Source: Oxalobacteraceae bacterium
GTDB taxonomy: Bacteria; Pseudomonadota; Gammaproteobacteria; Burkholderiales; Burkholderiaceae_D
Assembly (NCBI GenBank): GCA_023259175.1
Contig: JAHFQV010000002.1
Location: forward strand, 1 to 64,000
Direction: 5' to 3'
DNA length: 64,000 bases
The stretch's first letter is position 1. Every line of letters begins with the position of its first letter. The notes below the pieces were generated by a model. That model did no database searches. It saw only the letters and a list, made by a program, of their open reading frames with translations, and was not told the DNA's origin. A program made the translations under genes and the position numbers. Of the stretch, positions 15,787 to 26,100 are shown one piece after another.

Positions 15787-17088
15787 GTGAAGATCATGAT
15801 TAGTCTCGGCTCCAAGCTCAAAGCTACGACACCTTCCATCGACATAACATCCGTCAAATGGATATTGGTATGCCTAGCCCTCGTCACTCATTTTTGTACG
15901 TTTGCAAATGACGATACCAGTAGCGTCAAAGTGAGCGGTTTCGGCACGCTGGGCTTTGTCTATAACCCCAGCGGACAATTCGATTATCTACGCGATTTAC
16001 AACAAGAAAATGGTGCTGGTGCGACACGCAAATTCGATTTTGGGGTGGACAGCCTTTTCGGCCTACAACTGAGCGCAAAACCGACCGAGAACCTCGACAC
16101 CACGATTCAGATCGTGAGTCGCCGTGCGCAAGAGGGTTTCCGCCCCCAATTGACTTGGGCTTTTGCCAGCTACACCCCTAGCGAGAATTGGACCTTTCGT
16201 GGCGGCCGCTTAGGCGTGGACATGTATCTACAAACGGATTCGCGCAATGTCGCATTTTCCTATCCTTGGGTCAGGCCGCCCGTTGATTTTTTTGGTAGCA
16301 TCATTTTTTCGAGCATGGATGGCGCCGACTTTGTCTACCGTCACCCTTTAGGCTCGAGTCAATTTAAACTCAAATTTTCCTCCGGCCTCACCAATGAACA
16401 AGTCCCCACCAACCAAGCGGGACTCCATTTCGACTTGTCTAATTCACGCCTCGTTGGCATCTATACCGAGCTACAATCGCCCCATTGGCTCACACGGCTT
16501 AGCTATGCTACGTTCGAATTTAATAAAGAATTTCCGCAATTTGGAGAATTGTCCGCTCAGCTGCAATCCCCACAGTTAACCGCGATTAGTCCTTTCATCG
16601 GTCAAATAGGGCGTGATTTTACGTTTAAGGATAAAAAAGTGCACTACGTTTCGGCGGGGGTCGCTTATGACGACGGGCCTTTGCAAGCGCAAGCCATGCT
16701 CAGCCGCATTAACTCCGGCACCTTGGGTTTTGCGAGTAACACCGCTGCTTATTTAACCCTCACCTACCGCATACGATCATGGACTCCCTATGCCACGATC
16801 AGTTTTACGCGTCCGCACGACTTTAAAGAACCACAGACAGGATTGCCCCAAGGGCTCAGCCCACAGCTCGATTACATCAACAATTTAGTGAGCTATACGG
16901 CGCATTCGACCTTAAGTAAGCAAAACACCTTAACACTTGGGGTACGCTATAGCATTAACGACACCAGCGACATCAAACTACAATGGGATCACATTAACAA
17001 TACCTACCCACTTTTATTAAGAAAAGTGGATCCCAGATGGAACGGCAGCGGCAATATCTTCAGTTGTGCGATCAATTTCATCTTTTAA
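15787..17088 (+). CDS. Outer-membrane porin-like beta-barrel protein
   Basis: A 433-residue exported protein. The GTG at 15787 is the likely start, with ATG 15796 as alternative. A signal peptide with h-region WILVCLALVTHF ends near TFA, then KVSGFGTLGFVY starts the barrel. The sequence alternates polar and aromatic residues throughout and ends in a terminal Phe (SCAINFIF), the BAM recognition signature of outer-membrane beta-barrels. The next gene begins 3 bases after its stop and encodes a PstS-like periplasmic protein, followed by a diguanylate cyclase, so the three probably form one operon. A role in solute uptake or sensing is inferred from this context. Confidence 0.75.
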   Translation: MKIMISLGSKLKATTPSIDITSVKWILVCLALVTHFCTFANDDTSSVKVSGFGTLGFVYNPSGQFDYLRDLQQENGAGATRKFDFGVDSLFGLQLSAKPTENLDTTIQIVSRRAQEGFRPQLTWAFASYTPSENWTFRGGRLGVDMYLQTDSRNVAFSYPWVRPPVDFFGSIIFSSMDGADFVYRHPLGSSQFKLKFSSGLTNEQVPTNQAGLHFDLSNSRLVGIYTELQSPHWLTRLSYATFEFNKEFPQFGELSAQLQSPQLTAISPFIGQIGRDFTFKDKKVHYVSAGVAYDDGPLQAQAMLSRINSGTLGFASNTAAYLTLTYRIRSWTPYATISFTRPHDFKEPQTGLPQGLSPQLDYINNLVSYTAHSTLSKQNTLTLGVRYSINDTSDIKLQWDHINNTYPLLLRKVDPRWNGSGNIFSCAINFIF

Positions 17089-17090
17089 GA

Positions 17091-17549
17091 ATGCGTATGC
17101 GCCCTCTCCGCTCCTTATTAATCGCCGCACTTACACTATCGCTGATCGGGTTTCCGAAAGCTTGGGCTGCCGGTGATTTAGTGGTCATTGCCAATCCCAA
17201 TTGCGGCGTTGAAAAATTGAGCAAGGATGAAGTCATCAATATTTACATGGGTCGAAATCGCAAGCTCAGTTCTGGCATCACCGCGTCCCCGATTGATCTG
17301 GCCAACCCAGTTGCAGAGAAATCGGCTTTTTACAGCATGCTAGTCAACAAAGAACTCGCGGAAATCAATTCCTACTGGGCGCGCTTGATGTTTTCTGGTC
17401 AAGGCGCGCCACCGCGTCAAGCCGAGAGTGCCGAGGAAGTTTTAAGCTTAGTGACCAGCAACCTAGGTGCCATCGCCTATTTAGAACGCAGAAATGTTGA
17501 TAAGCGCGTTAAAATCATATTTGACCCGCAAATCAAAGATACTAAATAA
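17091..17549 (+). CDS. Small PstS-like periplasmic substrate-binding protein
   Basis: A 152-residue exported protein starting ATG 17091, right after the porin stop; the signal is RSLLIAALTLSLIGFPKAWA. The mature part has the PBP-like pattern of short phosphate-binding-protein relatives: LVVIANPN at the start, LSKDEVINIYMGRNRKL, AEINSYWARLMFSGQG, and GAIAYLERRNVDKRVKII at the end. It is about half the length of true PstS and there is no pst transporter nearby. Families like this occur beside membrane diguanylate cyclases, where they may act as periplasmic sensor partners; that role is inference here. Confidence 0.75.
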   Translation: MRMRPLRSLLIAALTLSLIGFPKAWAAGDLVVIANPNCGVEKLSKDEVINIYMGRNRKLSSGITASPIDLANPVAEKSAFYSMLVNKELAEINSYWARLMFSGQGAPPRQAESAEEVLSLVTSNLGAIAYLERRNVDKRVKIIFDPQIKDTK

Positions 17550-17561
17550 AAACCAGACAAG

Positions 17562-19181
17562 ATGTTAAACCGCCTGCGTACCAGTATTGTGCTACGAAGC
17601 AGCTGCCTCGTGCTGGGCATTGCGATACTTGTTGGCTGTTTGTTCGCGGTCTTTAGCCATCAATGGGAAACCACCAGCGAACGTGGGCATGCCAAGCAGA
17701 GAATGGAAGACCTGCTCAGCACGGTCGAAAACACGGTCAGTATCGCCTGCTATTTATCGGATAAGCATCTCGCTACTGAGGTCGCACAAGGCCTCTTAAA
17801 AAATCAAGATGTCGCAGGAATCACCATCAACATTAACCACAGCAATACCCGGCTGGTGGATCTCAAGCGTATCAAAGACAGTTCAGAGACCGAATCCTTC
17901 GATCCACAAAACCCAAATGCACTCCTGATTGTACGAAAAATCGCTTCACCCTTTAATGCGAACGAAACAGTCTGTGAAATACAGCTACTGCCGAATCTGA
18001 GTTTTATACAAGCGCAAATCAATCAGAAAGCCGGTTTCTCAACCATGCTCTTAATTTTGCAAACACTTGCAATGGCAAGTGTGGTGGTTCTAGTTGTGCT
18101 GTATATGATCACCCGCCCGATTAAATTAATATCGGATCGCCTGCACCGCCTTAACCCTAACGAGGGGGCGAGTTTGCCGCTACCTGCGGGAAATGAAAAA
18201 GACGAAATTGGGCAATTGGTGCGCGATGTCAACACCCTGTTTTCCAAATTTATTCACCTACTCAAAATGGAGCGCGAGCTACGTCTCAATCACGAAATCG
18301 GCGAAAAAAAATTCCGCGCCATTTTTGAAAACGCAGAAACCGGCATCTTCCTGCTCAAGCCAAATGGAGAGATCATTTCCACCAATCCTGCCTATTTACG
18401 GATACTGGGTATCGCGACAAACCCAGAGGCCAGCATGATCTCCAATAGCCTAGTCTACCATCTTAAAGAATATGCCCTGCGCCTACACAATATGCTTGAG
18501 GCGGCCAGCACCACGGAGGCGATAGCTTCAGAAGATTTCTGCGTAGAGGTGGGCAACCCAGCACAAAAAAAATGGCTCAATCTGGTTCTAAGCAAGGTCG
18601 AAGACGAGATCTTACAAGGCTTGCTAAATGACATTACCGAACGCAAACTCGCCGAAGAAAATGCAAATCAACTCGCTGCAACCGATCACTTAACCGGGAT
18701 AGCAAACCGCTTCGGCTTTAATCGGGCCATTGACATTTTAAAAGAAGAAATGCGTAGCGGCATCGTGAAAGAATTTTATTTCTTAATGATAGATCTCGAT
18801 AAATTTAAAGGTGTCAACGATCAATTCGGACATGAAGTGGGCGATCAAGTCCTGTGTCGCATGACTGAGATACTCTGTCAAAATATTCGCAAATCCGATT
18901 TCATTGCCCGTATCGGCGGCGACGAATTTATTGTCATCCTCAAAAACATACATGAAATGGCGATGGTCAATGCCATTGCCGACAAAATAGTGCGGCAGAC
19001 CGCAGCGCCCATACAAATCGCCCACGACATCCAAATCCGGATTGGCGCCAGCACCGGCATTAGCTATGTTAATCAGATCGATTTCGATGCGGTACTCGTT
19101 CTCAAACAAGCCGACAAAGCCATGTATCAGGCTAAGCGTTTAGGTAAAAATCAATGGTCCCTATACCAAAATGACCTTTAG
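17562..19181 (+). CDS. Membrane HAMP-PAS diguanylate cyclase
   Basis: A 539-residue inner-membrane protein. A first helix at about 10-30, a periplasmic region of about 130 residues, a second helix (LQTLAMASVVVLVVLYMI), HAMP (TRPIKLISDRLHRL...DEIGQLV), a PAS domain (FRAIFENAETGIFLLKPNGEI) and a GGDEF domain. The active site is an intact GGDEF at about residue 452 and the RxxD inhibitory site (RKSD) is at about 443. It should synthesise cyclic di-GMP in response to a periplasmic signal, plausibly relayed by the PstS-like protein encoded 12 bases upstream. No EAL domain is present. Confidence 0.92.
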   Translation: MLNRLRTSIVLRSSCLVLGIAILVGCLFAVFSHQWETTSERGHAKQRMEDLLSTVENTVSIACYLSDKHLATEVAQGLLKNQDVAGITININHSNTRLVDLKRIKDSSETESFDPQNPNALLIVRKIASPFNANETVCEIQLLPNLSFIQAQINQKAGFSTMLLILQTLAMASVVVLVVLYMITRPIKLISDRLHRLNPNEGASLPLPAGNEKDEIGQLVRDVNTLFSKFIHLLKMERELRLNHEIGEKKFRAIFENAETGIFLLKPNGEIISTNPAYLRILGIATNPEASMISNSLVYHLKEYALRLHNMLEAASTTEAIASEDFCVEVGNPAQKKWLNLVLSKVEDEILQGLLNDITERKLAEENANQLAATDHLTGIANRFGFNRAIDILKEEMRSGIVKEFYFLMIDLDKFKGVNDQFGHEVGDQVLCRMTEILCQNIRKSDFIARIGGDEFIVILKNIHEMAMVNAIADKIVRQTAAPIQIAHDIQIRIGASTGISYVNQIDFDAVLVLKQADKAMYQAKRLGKNQWSLYQNDL

Positions 19182-19322
19182 ACGGAACCAATTGCGCCTA
19201 GCACGATCAAAACACGCTCTACAGATTTTCTGATCGAATACACTCAATCCAAATTTTTCATTACGATGCGCGTAAAAAATAGCGCAAATGAAAAAACCAA
19301 ACTCAAAAAGGCCACAAATTCA

Positions 19323-21731
19323 ATGAAGCGATTTCTTATTTCGAGTTTCTGTCTCGCGCTGTCGGGTGTCGCGCTGGCACAAGAAAATTTACAGTACCAA
19401 ACACCACCCGAACCTATCCTCTCACTCGCATTGGCCCAGCGCGCGCCCAGCGTCATGATGGATTCAAAAAAGAAAAACCTGCTGCTCAGCTATCGCAACG
19501 CTTACAAAAGTTTAGCCGAGCTAAATCAAACCGAGATACGACTCGCGGGCTTACGGATCAATCCTGTGACCAACATCAGTAGCTCGACCAATTATCTGAA
19601 CAATCTCAAATTAAAACGAGTCGGGCAAGATCAAGAAATCCAGGTAGCAGGACTACCGGCATCCCCTTTAATCACGCATCTTTTATGGTCGCCTGACGAA
19701 AAGAAAATCGCATTTACGCAAACCACAAGCACAGGCTTAGAAGCCTGGGTCATTGATGTCGCCACGGCGAAAGCAAAACGTATCAGCGAACTGAAACTGA
19801 ACGCCAATTTGGGTACGCCGTATAGTTGGTTCAAGGACAGCGCCAGCCTGTTGGTACGTGCGCTTCCCAAAGTGCGAGCACCGCTGTTAGATGCCAGCAA
19901 GGACCTGCCGAACGGCCCGATTATTTCCAATACTAACGGCCAAGTCTCGCAAAATAGAACCTTGCCTGACCTACTTAAAAATCGGAACGATGAGCGCAAT
20001 TTTGAAACACTGGCCACCTCAGAATTGCTCAAATTAAACCTTGATGGCAAACAAAGTATCTTTAAAAAAGCAGAGATGTTTTCCTCTTCCAGCTTTTCGC
20101 CAGACGGCAAATTTTTGCTGCTCTCAAGCATAGAAAAACCGTTTTCTTACGTGGTCGGACTTGATCGATTTCCGAGCAAATCAATCGTCACGGATGTAAC
20201 AGGAAAATTGGTAAAAGCGGTCGATACGGAGGGGCTCATAGAAACCATGCCCAAAGGATTTAACGCAGTGACTCAAGGCAAAAGGCATTTGCAATGGCGC
20301 GCAGATCTAGCCGCTAGCTTGAGTTACGTGCTTGCACTCGATCAGGGTGACCCTGCCAAAAAAGTCGATTTTCGCGACGAAATTTTTGTTTGGTCTGCAC
20401 CTTTCGATAGCCCAGCAATTTCCATCTTCAAGACCCGCCAACGCTTTTCCAGTGTCATTTGGGGCAATGAACACACCGCGATCGTGAGTGATAATTGGTA
20501 CGACACCCGCAACACAAAAACCTATCTCATTGATCCAGCCCAACCCGAAAAAACAGCGCGAATTTTAGTCGACCGCAATGCCCAAGATATCTACCAAGAC
20601 CCAGGCCGCTTTGAAACACAACGCAACCAATATGACAAACGTGTTTTGGCAATCGACCACAATCAGGTTTTTTTAATCGGCGCAGGTCACAGCAAGCAAG
20701 GGCAATTCCCCTTCATCGACACGCTAGACCTCACCACACTCGAGAAAAAGCGCCTCTATCAATCGACTTATACCGATAAAATTGAGACGCTAATTTCCAT
20801 CGAAGATTTTACGCAAGGACAGGTTCTCGTGCAGTTGCAATCACAAAGCGACTATCCCAACTACTTTTTCCGCAACATCAAAAACAATACCCTAGAAGCC
20901 ATTACCCAATTTGCAAATCCCTTCGAAGCGCTCAAAGGCATACACAAGGAAGTCATCAAATATCAGCGTAGTGACGGCGTGAATTTATCCGGCAATCTCT
21001 ATTTGCCGGCTCATTACGACAAAGAAAAAGATGGGAAATTGCCGCTATTAATTTGGGCTTATCCTGCCGAATACAAAGACAAAAATTCAGCGGGACAAAG
21101 TACGCACAATCCGAATGCGTTTACGCTCCCGAACTACGGCTCCTTTATTTATTGGGTGACACGTGGTTATGCGGTATTAGATGACGCTGCATTTCCCATC
21201 ATCGGTGAAGGCAAAACCGAGCCCAATGATAATTTCATTGCGCAACTCGTCGATAACGCCGATGCCGCCATCAAAGCGGTGGATCAATTAGGCTACATCG
21301 ACAAAACACGGGTCGCCGTTGGTGGGCATTCCTACGGTGCGTTCATGACCGCCAATTTGCTGACGCACTCCAAATTATTCGCCTGCGGTATCGCTCGTAG
21401 CGGCGCATATAATCGCACGCTAACCCCTTTTGGTTTCCAGAGTGAGCAGCGCAATTATTGGGAAAGCCCCGAAGTCTATACCCAAATGTCGCCCTTCATG
21501 AATGCCGACAAAATGAAAACACCGCTACTCTTGGTACACGGCGAAGCCGACAATAATCCGGGCACGTTTACTCTACAAACAGAACGCTATTTTCAAGCAC
21601 TCAAAGGCTTAGGTGCCCCGGCTAGGATGGTGATACTGCCTAAGGAAAGTCACGGCTATGCCGCGAAAGAAAACATCCTACATTTACTGTGGGAGCAAGA
21701 TCAATTTTTGGCGAAGTGCCTGCAGAAATAA
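19323..21731 (+). CDS. Secreted prolyl-oligopeptidase-family (S9) peptidase
   Basis: An 802-residue periplasmic or secreted serine peptidase. Start ATG 19323 gives a clean signal peptide (KRFLISSFCLALSGVALAQ); the in-frame ATG 19266 would precede it with 19 polar residues. The N-terminal 550 residues form a WD/TolB-like propeller (SPDEKKIAFTQ, SPDGKFLLLSS). The C-terminal alpha/beta hydrolase has the nucleophile motif GGHSYGAFM (Ser about 669), HGEADNNPG (Asp about 742) and KESHGY (His about 776), so the triad is complete. The pattern resembles S9 members of the glutamyl-endopeptidase/acylaminoacyl-peptidase group. It is followed by a strong bidirectional terminator. Confidence 0.9.
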   Translation: MKRFLISSFCLALSGVALAQENLQYQTPPEPILSLALAQRAPSVMMDSKKKNLLLSYRNAYKSLAELNQTEIRLAGLRINPVTNISSSTNYLNNLKLKRVGQDQEIQVAGLPASPLITHLLWSPDEKKIAFTQTTSTGLEAWVIDVATAKAKRISELKLNANLGTPYSWFKDSASLLVRALPKVRAPLLDASKDLPNGPIISNTNGQVSQNRTLPDLLKNRNDERNFETLATSELLKLNLDGKQSIFKKAEMFSSSSFSPDGKFLLLSSIEKPFSYVVGLDRFPSKSIVTDVTGKLVKAVDTEGLIETMPKGFNAVTQGKRHLQWRADLAASLSYVLALDQGDPAKKVDFRDEIFVWSAPFDSPAISIFKTRQRFSSVIWGNEHTAIVSDNWYDTRNTKTYLIDPAQPEKTARILVDRNAQDIYQDPGRFETQRNQYDKRVLAIDHNQVFLIGAGHSKQGQFPFIDTLDLTTLEKKRLYQSTYTDKIETLISIEDFTQGQVLVQLQSQSDYPNYFFRNIKNNTLEAITQFANPFEALKGIHKEVIKYQRSDGVNLSGNLYLPAHYDKEKDGKLPLLIWAYPAEYKDKNSAGQSTHNPNAFTLPNYGSFIYWVTRGYAVLDDAAFPIIGEGKTEPNDNFIAQLVDNADAAIKAVDQLGYIDKTRVAVGGHSYGAFMTANLLTHSKLFACGIARSGAYNRTLTPFGFQSEQRNYWESPEVYTQMSPFMNADKMKTPLLLVHGEADNNPGTFTLQTERYFQALKGLGAPARMVILPKESHGYAAKENILHLLWEQDQFLAKCLQK

Positions 21732-21742
21732 ACTGAAACTCT

Positions 21743-21778
21743 CCCTCGACATCGGATTCCGGTGTCGAGGGGCATTTT
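21743..21778. terminator. Bidirectional rho-independent terminator
   Basis: A 13-bp stem (21743-21755 with 21759-21771; CCCTCGACA pairs with TGTCGAGGG and CGG with CCG, one T-G step) closed by an ATT loop and followed by CATTTTC. It lies between the convergent S9 peptidase and amidohydrolase genes, so it can stop both transcripts. Confidence 0.8.
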
Positions 21779-21795
21779 CGAACTTATTTTCCAAT

Positions 21796-23169
21796 TTATT
21801 TAGTTGCGGACTTTTGCAAATATTTTTGCCGATATTTATCCGTCAGCCGTGACTGCTTAGTCGTGGTGTCGATTAAGCGACCTTGAATGTAAACTTGCTC
21901 CAACTTAGTGGTCGTTTCTAAGGGATCACCATTCGTCACAAGTAGGTTTGCAAACTTACCGACATCTAAGGAGCCTAAGCGATCCTCAACCCCTAAAATT
22001 TTTGCGGGGTACAAGGTAATCGCTTTCAGTGCTTCATCATGGTCAAGCCCAAATGCTGTGGCCACCGCGGCTTCGTATGGAAGATTGCGCTCGTTCGGCG
22101 CATCATCCTCAGAGCCGCCACGTGCGATACAAAATTGAACCCCCGCCTGGGCTAATTTTGCGGCCAAGGTATACACCGAGTCGTAATCCGCACCGCGGCG
22201 CACGGGGAGTTTATGCACACCCGCGATAATCACAGGAACACCACGATCTTTCAATACATTGGCCATCAATGCGGCATCCGCACCGCCCACCAAAATCATC
22301 TTCAATTGAAAGCGTTGCGCCAGTTGCAAAGCATAGCGTATTTGCGCCACGTCTTGCGCATGCATAAATACGGCGCGTTTGCCCGCCAACACAGGCAACA
22401 TGGCTTCCCACCGCACGTCTATCGGCAAAGCTGCATTGTTGGTCCGCGCATCGCGATAGGCTATCGCCATTTCAAAGGCTTCTTCTAAAGTCTTTAAGCG
22501 TTGCGCAGTCGATTTTTTTAATTCTTCCAAACGTGCTTCCATCGGTGCTGGAAACAACTCAGGATTAAAACGCATAAACGGCAAATAAATATGTAAGCCG
22601 ACCTCAGCTTGCACTGCCATATCTTCCCAAGTCCAGCCGTCCATTTGCACTAGCGCCGAAGTGCCAGCAATGATGCCGACCTGGCCTGCAGCAGGTACGC
22701 TAAGCGCAACGAGCACGCCGTTACTGCGTGCGGTCGTGATGAGCTCACTGTCGGGATTGATCGCAACAATGGCGCGCGCATTCGGGTTGATTGCACCGGC
22801 CTCTGCCACATCGAGAGTGGCGCGAACCGATTGCACTTCCGATAAACCCAAGACAGTATTGGCGGCGATAAACCCTGGGTAAATATGTTTTCCCGCAAGT
22901 TCGATCACTTGCACATTTTCTGGCACAGGCGCATCTGAACCTATGCTGACGATACGTCCTTTATCAATCAAAAGCGAGGTATTTACAAGCGTTTGATGAC
23001 TCACCGTATGCAGAGTTGCGCCTTTAAATAAAATCGGCCGCTGCTGCGCTGGACTTGGCACGTTTTCGGAGGCTATGACCGCCATGCTTGAGCAGCAAAG
23101 CGCAATTCCTAAGGCAAGATTTAAGGACTTGAGTGCGGTTTTGAACTGTCTATTTTTATGGGTTTTCAT
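21796..23169 (-). CDS. Exported amidohydrolase-fold protein lacking metal ligands
   Basis: A 457-residue exported protein. Start ATG 23169 overlaps the upstream gene's stop by one base and has GGAGG seven bases before it. The signal (LNLALGIALCCSSMAVIAS) precedes an amidohydrolase fold: GATLHTVSH, IDKGRIVSIGSDAP, IYPGFIAANTVLGL, then the C-terminal LGSLDVGKFANLLVTNGDPL. The position where active enzymes have PGxxDxHxH reads PGFIAANTV, and the later His and Asp ligands are also not evident (FCIARGGSEDDAPN where an Asp metal ligand is expected). It is probably a non-catalytic partner of the upstream enzyme; the overlap implies coupled translation and perhaps a complex. Confidence 0.8.
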   Translation of the reverse strand: MKTHKNRQFKTALKSLNLALGIALCCSSMAVIASENVPSPAQQRPILFKGATLHTVSHQTLVNTSLLIDKGRIVSIGSDAPVPENVQVIELAGKHIYPGFIAANTVLGLSEVQSVRATLDVAEAGAINPNARAIVAINPDSELITTARSNGVLVALSVPAAGQVGIIAGTSALVQMDGWTWEDMAVQAEVGLHIYLPFMRFNPELFPAPMEARLEELKKSTAQRLKTLEEAFEMAIAYRDARTNNAALPIDVRWEAMLPVLAGKRAVFMHAQDVAQIRYALQLAQRFQLKMILVGGADAALMANVLKDRGVPVIIAGVHKLPVRRGADYDSVYTLAAKLAQAGVQFCIARGGSEDDAPNERNLPYEAAVATAFGLDHDEALKAITLYPAKILGVEDRLGSLDVGKFANLLVTNGDPLETTTKLEQVYIQGRLIDTTTKQSRLTDKYRQKYLQKSATK

Positions 23170-26100
23170 TATTGATCCTCCGTACATTCATGGGCTTCCT
23201 CGCCCACCCAATAGCCCGTATGGTAGCGACTCATTTGATGCAACCAATGTTGCAATTCAAGATGCTGCTGATTCATTTCCAAGCTATCGAATTTAGGTTT
23301 TACCGCATTATTTTTATCCACTACGGTTTCGCCGGTTTTGCTGGGATTATTCGAAGCACCTGCGGTTTTTGCAGCAATTATTTTCTCCGTTAAACGACGC
23401 TTTTCATCCTGTGCTTCGTTACGTAATTGCGCATCCAGCGCTAAATCAAAATAGCGCTTTCCTTCTATCCAAGTTTGTTCCGCACGGCTAAAAGTCGATA
23501 AGGGACTCGCGCTCCAAATCACGAAGTCCGCATCTTTACCGACTTCCAATGAACCCGTGCGCTGGTCGATTTGCAATTGTTTGGCCGGATTGATGGTCAC
23601 AAACTTGAAGGCTTCGGTTTCAGACAAGCCACCATATTTCACTGCCTTCGCCGCTTCGGTATTTAAATGCCGCGCCAATTCGTCACTGTCAGAATTAAAA
23701 CTCGTGACCACGCCAGCTTGATGCATCAAAGCGCCATTGTAGGGAATCGCATCAGCCACCTCCATTTTATAACCCCACCAATCGGAAAAAGTCGAGCCAC
23801 CGGCACCTAAACCGGCGATCACGTCGGCCACTTTATAGCCTTCCATGACGTGCTGAAAAGTCGCCACTTTTAAGTTAAATTCTTGCGCAATACGAGCGAA
23901 CATTAAAATCTCATCCTGCCGATAAGAGTGAATGTGAATGACACGCTTACGCTCTAATAATTCAACCAAGGTATCGAGCTGCAAATCGCGCCTAGGCTCA
24001 GTCATTTTTCCATTCGATTTTCGATACGCGTCATACTCTGCGCGATAAGCTTGTGCCGCTAAAAAAGCGCTGCGCAGGATTTGCTCGACACCCATCCGTG
24101 TTTGTGGATAACGTCCTGTTGAATCATTGCCCCAATTCGATTGTTTAACGTTTTCGCCAAGCGCAAATTTAATGCCCGGTGTCGCGTTTTCTAGCTTGAG
24201 TCCTTCTGCGTCAGCACCCCAACGCAATTTAATAATTTGATTTTGCCCGCCGATGGTGTTCGCTGAGCCGTGCAAGAGATTAGCGCTAGTCAAGCCGCCA
24301 GCCAATTCGCGATAAATATTGATATTACTAGCATCGATCACGTCAGCAATTCTGACTTCAGCGGTAATCGAAGAAGTCCCTTCATTAATCCCCTGCATAA
24401 TCGCTGTATGGGAATGTGCATCGACCAAACCGGGGCTTAGGTGTTTTCCAGTCGCGTCGATCACCAGACTTTGTTCAGGCGCTTTCAAATTTTTACCAAT
24501 GGCGCGGATTTTTCCGTCCACCACGAGCATGTCGCTCGCTTCCAAATTACCGGCGGCAGCACTGGTCCAAATCGTTGCGTTTTTCAGCAAAATCGCTTTC
24601 GGTGCAAGTGGCATACGCATCGCAAAAGGACCTGCTGGATAAGCGTCTAATTTCGCAGTAGGTACTATTTCGACGATCGGTTTGACGGTATCAGCGGAAG
24701 CCATTGCCGTGCGGTTCGCCGTCCAAGATTGTGCAGCGGCTTGCGCTTCTTGCAGACTACCTGCCAATTGATCACCATTTGCTTCCGCCACAATTGTTGT
24801 ATTGCCGTAGTGGGCTAAGAGCTGTCCTTCGCGCACAGTCAATTCGACACTAACACCGTCTAAACTCAAACTTGGCTTGGCTGCAGTGCCCGCTATCGTC
24901 CAAGTGCTGGAACGTCCCTGTGTTTGCACTGTCCAAGTACCACGCAGATCAAAACGATTGTAGTTGTCGGTGGTATAGGCTTTACCCTCAACAAAGCTGA
25001 TTTCTATCATCGCTTTATCGTCATTGAACAAGTCGCCATGACTCACGACAAAATTCGCCGCTTGACCGACTTCAATTCGCCCAAGATTTTTCGATTCGCC
25101 CAGCATTTGTGCTGGCACCATCGTCAATGCGGCTAAGGCTTTATCAGCACTCAAACCACGACGTACCGCTTGACGTACACGCGGCCAAAATTCTTTTTTC
25201 GGGTCTTTCAAGCCCGTCGCTGAAATGGCAAATGTGATGCCCGCTTGATCGAGCTCTTTTAAATTCGATGGTGCCATTTCCCAATGCTGCATCGCTTCTA
25301 ATGATGTATCTAAGGCCAGATCGGGATGTTCGACCTCGGGCGCATTTGGAAAATTAAGCGGCACGATGATAGGCGCAGCGGCTTGTTGCAAATGTTGCAG
25401 GCGACGATACTCGTAGCCATTACCCTGAAAAATCAAATGGAATTTAAACTCATCTCTAAGCTTCGCTATCCTTTGATAAGCTTGCTCGTTATCGGTCGCG
25501 TAGATCACCGTTTCTTTGCCCAGCAATACGGGCTGCAAAGCTTCCAGAGACGCATTGAGCTGTGGGCGTTCGACCATCTTTTTGGCGAGCAAGGCCTTTT
25601 GATACCACTGCGCGTCGTAAAATGTTTGCCGCACTTGCGCAATCACACCCATCAAGGACGAGGGATAAATACTCCTCGCCGCGGGATCGAGTTCATTGGC
25701 TAAATGTTGGGCGAGCTTGGCATTAAGTACCAAGGCTTTGGGATTGTCGCTATTTTTCAAACTCAGCAGAGCGCTCTCTCCCCGAAAAATGCCCGCGGCA
25801 GGAACCGCCAACACCTGGGTGAATCCCAGTTCACGCGCCGCCTTCACCTCATCGGCTTTTATTTCCAACTGTTGTGCGACATTTTGTTCTGGGTGGATGC
25901 GGGCATTGTCGGCACTCAGCGAACGTCCGATCAAATTGCGCGTATTGAGTGCGCGACTGGTCGTTGAAGCGGCTAAGGCATTCGAAACACCCAGCGCGCT
26001 CGCCATATCAATCATGCCGGGATAAATCGTGCGTCCACTCAGCTTCCAGACTTTCGCCCCCGCCGGCAAGGGCACATCAGCCGCAGGGCCAAGCGCGGCA

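Noticed and set aside
15718-15830. Cluster of CTC/AGCTC-like short repeats before the porin gene
   Set aside because: Degenerate and irregular; no fixed period or dyad that would support a repeat or operator call.
21796-23169. Calling the second amidohydrolase gene a pseudogene
   Set aside because: It has a strong Shine-Dalgarno, signal peptide, full length and no stops; only the metal ligands are missing, which fits a pseudo-enzyme subunit.
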